A stretch of 64,000 nt of DNA from Panorpa germanica (Eukaryota > Arthropoda > Insecta > Mecoptera > Panorpidae). Location: assembly GCA_963678705.1 (NCBI GenBank), contig OY783206.1:19169807-19233806 (forward strand). Reading direction: 5' to 3'. Under the pieces are notes generated by a model. It saw only the letters and a program-made list of their open reading frames with translations. It searched no databases and was not told the origin of the DNA. The first letter of the stretch is position 1, and every line of letters begins with the position of its first letter. Of the stretch, positions 60,180 to 64,000 are shown piece by piece. The position numbers and the translations under genes are program-made.

Positions 60180-61350
60180 ACAGGCTTTTTGCTGTTACCA
60201 TGTTGAATTTTGTATAACCTTCCTCTCAGGTGGTGATACAGTTTGTGACCAGTCATGTTTTCATTCACTACATCATTGCCAGAACGCAGACAGAAATTTC
60301 GTTTTTTCATTTTTGTATGTAATGAATAGGAAACCGATATTACTTGCTCTGATTCAAAGACAGCGCAGTGAATTCCAAATATATATATATAAAGGATATT
60401 ATTCCGTATTCCGCTATTTTGGGGTAAGGTCTAAAATATACAAACTCAAACAAGTAAATATAAATGATTTTAAAATTATTCTGGGTGTTCGCATTTTCTA
60501 AGTATCAAACTATTGTATTTTTCAGAGAATACATAATTAGTAAATATTTTAAAATCGGCCATTTGCAATTTCATTGCTTTAAAAGTATTTATACAATGAA
60601 AAATGCCGATCTAATAGACAAAGCAAGTTATTTATATCATACAGTATTTACTGAGGTATTATTTTTCTAAAGTGATGGGCGATTTGCCACAAAAAATCTA
60701 TTGACGGTTTTAAATAACCATACTTCGTAAAACATATGTTAAATTCATTGTCAAATGCATAAACGTATGGCTATAAAATAAACTTAATTTTACATATGCA
60801 AATTAGCAGATGTAAAACAGAAATCTGATTTATCAATACTTTTTTATAGTTGAATTAAATATTTATTAAATAGCGACTAAATTGCGTGATTGTTAAATGT
60901 GTTTATTGCATAATAGTTATATCTTATTTTATTTATACAAGTAATATTTAAAATGAACATTTGCGATGTAGGAAATGCAATATTTGTATTAGCTAGAGTC
61001 ACAACCTTTAGTTAAGAGTCGAACTTTACTTTGCAGAGTTCGAATACTTCGTGTTTTGAATAAGAAAAAATAATTATTATATAATATAATTAATTATATA
61101 AGTATTTTAAATTATATGTCGTATATACCGTAATTTAATTGCTTTTTTTTAATTTTCACTTTTTAAAGCGTAATAGTTTTAAAAGTAAACCGGACAAAAC
61201 CGAGAATATCCGAACGCATATTGTCACGTGAGATATACAATCTTCAACATGTATTTCAGCTGGAACTTAGAAGATAAATCATTGAAAAACAAGAAATTGT
61301 CAAGTGTGTACTTTTATATTAAATAAATAATTAAAATTTATTCGGTACTA
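60180..61350. other. AT-rich intergenic stretch, nothing supported
   Basis: About 1.2 kb between the repeats and the ZIP13 5' end. Open frames here (for example 60142-60501) have no domain, no splice context and low-complexity composition. ZIP13 promoter elements presumably lie in the last few hundred bases, but no clear TATA box is seen. Confidence 0.5.
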
Positions 61351-61409
61351 CTGACTGAATCTCAGTGTAGGTTAGTCAGTCGTCCCGTTGCGAACAGTTA
61401 ACAACAAAG
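61351..61409 (+). promoter_or_regulatory. Putative transcription start and 5' UTR exon of the ZIP13 gene
   Basis: The stretch TCAGTGTAGGTTAGTCAGTC contains initiator-like TCAGT sequences. The exon ends ACAACAAAG at 61409 before a GTATGT donor. A matching acceptor (TTCTTTCAG) ends at 61608, giving a 199-bp 5' UTR intron and a second exon that contains the start codon. Start-site placement is inferred. Confidence 0.45.
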
Positions 61410-61753
61410 GTATGTTTTTATTAATATTTTGGCCGCCATTTTCATTGTTTTTATGACATTTCTTTTCAATTAAATATTAATTTAAATACGCATTACATTG
61501 AACTTTGATATATTAATGTATGTTAATAGTTGATAATATATTTGTTGTGACTGGATTTATTTATAAATACATGCAATATTTATTAATATTATGTCATTTT
61601 TCTTTCAGGGATTTAACCTAAAATTACAACAGTATAAAAACAAAAAACAAAAGTGTTTTTATTAAATTTTATGTGACATAATAATAATTATAATATAAAT
61701 AATATATATTTCTTTAATTACTAAGTGATAGTGCGTGTTCTAGTGGGTCTAAA

Positions 61754-61961
61754 ATGAATATTTCGACGGCGTTGGTAAAAGACGACGCTCTGACATTTAT
61801 TTATAATGAAATTGTTACAAAATATGTGCCCGATTTTTTACAAAATTGGCAATATCGTCCTTGGGTATTTTCGATGATTGGATCCATTTTAATAGGACTT
61901 AGTGGTGTTTTACCTTTATTTATAATACCAATAGACAGCGGAGTTAATTTCAAAACTGGAG
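61754..61961 (+). CDS. ZIP13 (SLC39A13-type) zinc/iron transporter, first coding exon (3'-partial)
   Basis: ATG at 61754 opens a 69-codon exon ending in a GTAAGC donor after 61961 (phase 1); the rest of the gene lies beyond the window, behind an intron of more than 2 kb. The sequence PWVFSMIGSILIGLSGVLPL followed by FIIP matches the first transmembrane helix of ZIP13-type transporters (PWV.SLLGS.LVGLSG.FPLL.IP). In the family ZIP13 moves zinc or iron in the ER/Golgi; the Drosophila homologue is Zip99C/dZIP13. The metal-binding helices IV and V are not in this window, so substrate cannot be judged. Confidence 0.8.
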
Positions 61962-64000
61962 GTAAGCCATTATTTTTGTTTATTTGCTTTCTTTGCCAAT
62001 GACAAATGGATACTTTGTCGCTGATTTAAGATGTGACAATGTATACATAAACAATCTTGTTTTGGTATAAATCACTGTTTTTTATCTTATATTTTTGTAA
62101 ACCGGTGTAAAATATCTTTCATGTTAATTTAAATAACCAAGCAATTTTTATTGTGTTGTTTTTGTAATAGAGAAGTAGAACTTTACGATTGCTAGAAGCA
62201 GGAGCTTAGCTTTTTCTACTTAAAAACTATTTTATATTAAACTAAGTGCCTTTTTCTGTCTTCTAGTATTGTTTACGTATGATATAGCTAATATTAGTAT
62301 AAAATGTACCTTCTGGTATGATTCGTTTTACGACCTCTTGCTTGAAAGGCCTATGGTATAATTAAAATGAAATGTATTATTATGAATATTATTTCCTTTT
62401 ACGAACATAATTCGAAAGCTAACATACATAACAAAGTATCTCATTGTTTTAAATAATTGTTAAACAATGTCTTTGTTTTCGTAATAATAAATAAGATTAT
62501 TAATATATGTATATTACTAACTCAGCGTTGATACTCGTACTTTAAAAACAAATAATAACTCATATAACAAAACAAATATTTCAAACAACAAAATAATATT
62601 TATACTGTACAACATATTGTTACTATGGCGTCAAAGTAGCAACAAATTTAACACCTTTTAGTTGAAAATAGCAACCATTTTTAAGAAAAGGTTTTACCAT
62701 ATAATATTTTATGAAGGCTAACAATAAACTAATTATTTTCGCATACTTTAAGCCAACGACATTTTCATTTTGCTGTTTATATTGCAAAACATTTAATGTT
62801 AATTTACATAAGTGTGAAACCGGAATTTTAAAATTTAATTTTAATGCTACCTGGTTTAGATAGCTCTGACCTTAACAATTGTGATTTAAAAGTGATTTCA
62901 GAAAATATGTACTACATTTTGTACTTGGTTAATATTTCTAAGAAAATGAAACATCATGTTAAAGATTTAATTCTGTTAAACTAGTAAAATCACTTTTCTA
63001 CAGAATTCAATGAAATTAAAATATGATGTTACTATAAAGCTCTATTCCCACTCACTGTTTTTAGTTTTAATTTAAGGTTTTAATCTGAAGTGTAATTTTG
63101 AACTTGTCAAATTATGCGTTATGCGTCGGTAATATACATTATTTTGTGATAATTACTATCTTTATTTAATATAAATTATTGTATTTAATATAATTCGTTT
63201 TATTTATTTATATTTCAAAAGTTAAAATTTACATTTTGGGTTAAAACCTTAAATTAACACTAAAACTCAATAAGTGGGAATGGGGCGTAAGTGTCCTTAA
63301 TTTAGTTACAAAATTTCGAATGTTTTGACCAGCTGTGCAGCGAGATATTAATAATTAAAGTGCACATAATGCAGAAGTCCTACGAAATACAAAAGAAGAA
63401 GGCTTTGTTTTAACGTATAATAGTTATAATATATAGATATAATAGTACGTATAACGTATATAATATATAGATATAAAGTTGATATTGTCAACAGTTTGGT
63501 TGTGTTTAGTCTGTATATGCATATAAATATTTATAACATTAAAAAAAAGAATTTATCACTTTCATAATTATTTTACATAACTAAAAAACATTTTCCAGTC
63601 GTGTAAGACACTGGAACAAATTATAAGCATCAAAATCACAAAAAGGTATCGCTTCATTTGGAACACTTTGTTTTATCACTTGAAGCATTATTTGGAGCAG
63701 ACTTTTAATCTGTTTATCGTCTACAAAGATGACGAAATATTGATATAAAAATATCAATATAAACAAATATTACTTTGTTACAATAATTATTGTTTTTAAT
63801 GGATGATCAATATAATGATAAGACGATTATAAAAATCTCGTTAATAGATCTGTTTAAGTGAAAGTTTTTAGGTAGCTTTTTGCAGTCATTTTTATATGAT
63901 ACAGCTGGTAATGTAATCTGCAGATTATCTAAGCAGTGTTGGCCAAAAGAACCGTCGCATACCGCATCTAGTAATTTTTAACTCTTTAATTATTAAAGGG
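61962..64000. other. First coding intron of ZIP13 (open at window end)
   Basis: AT-rich; no second exon with ZIP13 helices was found before the window ends. An imperfect inverted match (ATTCCCACTCACTG at 63050 versus AATAAGTGGGAATGG at 63269, with TTTAAGGTTTTAA versus TTAAAACCTTAAAT) suggests a small MITE of about 250 bp at 63040-63290. Confidence 0.5.
63040..63290. repeat. Small inverted-repeat element in ZIP13 intron
   Basis: Left arm TCCCACTCACTGTTTTTAGT and right arm ACTAAAACTCAATAAGTGGG are complementary with gaps, and continue into TAATTTAAGGTTTTAA versus TTAAAACCTTAAATTA. The interior is AT-rich and non-coding. Confidence 0.6.

Noticed and set aside
60142-60501. 119-codon + strand frame
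   Set aside because: Starts within dispersed repeat F, has no domain and AT-driven composition; judged as chance.
1-64000. CRISPR arrays, operons, bacterial promoters or ribosome binding sites
   Set aside because: The window is spliced eukaryotic DNA; no regularly spaced direct repeats or prokaryotic gene layout occur.

Overview
This is an AT-rich animal genomic window with many short exons, GT-AG introns and several families of small inverted-repeat transposons. The gene set (Vps13D, WDR54, Trc8/RNF139, an F-box/LRR protein, ZIP13) and its compact structure point to an insect nuclear genome. A beetle or similar AT-rich insect is my guess; the sequence does not prove the order. No prokaryotic, viral or organellar genes and no CRISPR array were seen.

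Layout. (1) 1-28.8 kb, + strand: almost the whole Vps13D gene, 50 exons whose phases all join, about 4,224 codons, lacking only the first N-terminal exon(s) upstream of the window. Its introns carry DNA-transposon MITEs, two truncated non-LTR retrotransposon 3' ends, a tRNA-derived SINE-like piece, and an antisense intronless CoREST-like open frame at 21.7-22.6 kb. (2) 29.3-34.1 kb: a MITE copy, the last exon of an unrecognised repeat protein (- strand), and an unrecognised cysteine-rich protein with a C-terminal membrane segment (- strand). (3) 34.9-36.0 kb, +: a four-exon gene for a small secreted protein with a CCxC/CRCRC signature. (4) 37.0-39.6 kb, +: a WDR54 orthologue whose third coding exon is split by a 759-bp PIF/Harbinger-like MITE with a 3-bp TAA target duplication. 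(5) 40.1-47.9 kb, +: Trc8/RNF139, a multi-pass ER RING-H2 ubiquitin ligase. (6) 47.9-51.6 kb: repeat-rich intergenic DNA. (7) 51.6-54.7 kb, -: a ten-exon F-box/LRR gene, with a possible alternative first exon at 58.6-58.7 kb. (8) 54.8-59.8 kb: a long-arm inverted-repeat element, then a 1,044-bp tandem duplication that carries a MITE in each unit, then another MITE. (9) 61.35 kb to the end, +: the 5' UTR and first coding exon of a ZIP13-type metal transporter, which continues beyond the window.

The genes do not form one pathway. Several concern membrane and protein turnover: Vps13D (contact-site lipid transfer with a ubiquitin-binding UBA), Trc8 (ER-associated degradation ligase), the F-box protein (SCF substrate receptor) and ZIP13 (zinc/iron transport in the secretory pathway). 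This is probably ordinary insect gene neighbourhood rather than functional clustering. The most notable items are the transposon inside the WDR54 coding exon, the nested antisense CoREST-like gene, and the TGGGCTTGTGTCC MITE family with its tandem duplication beside an apparent first exon.
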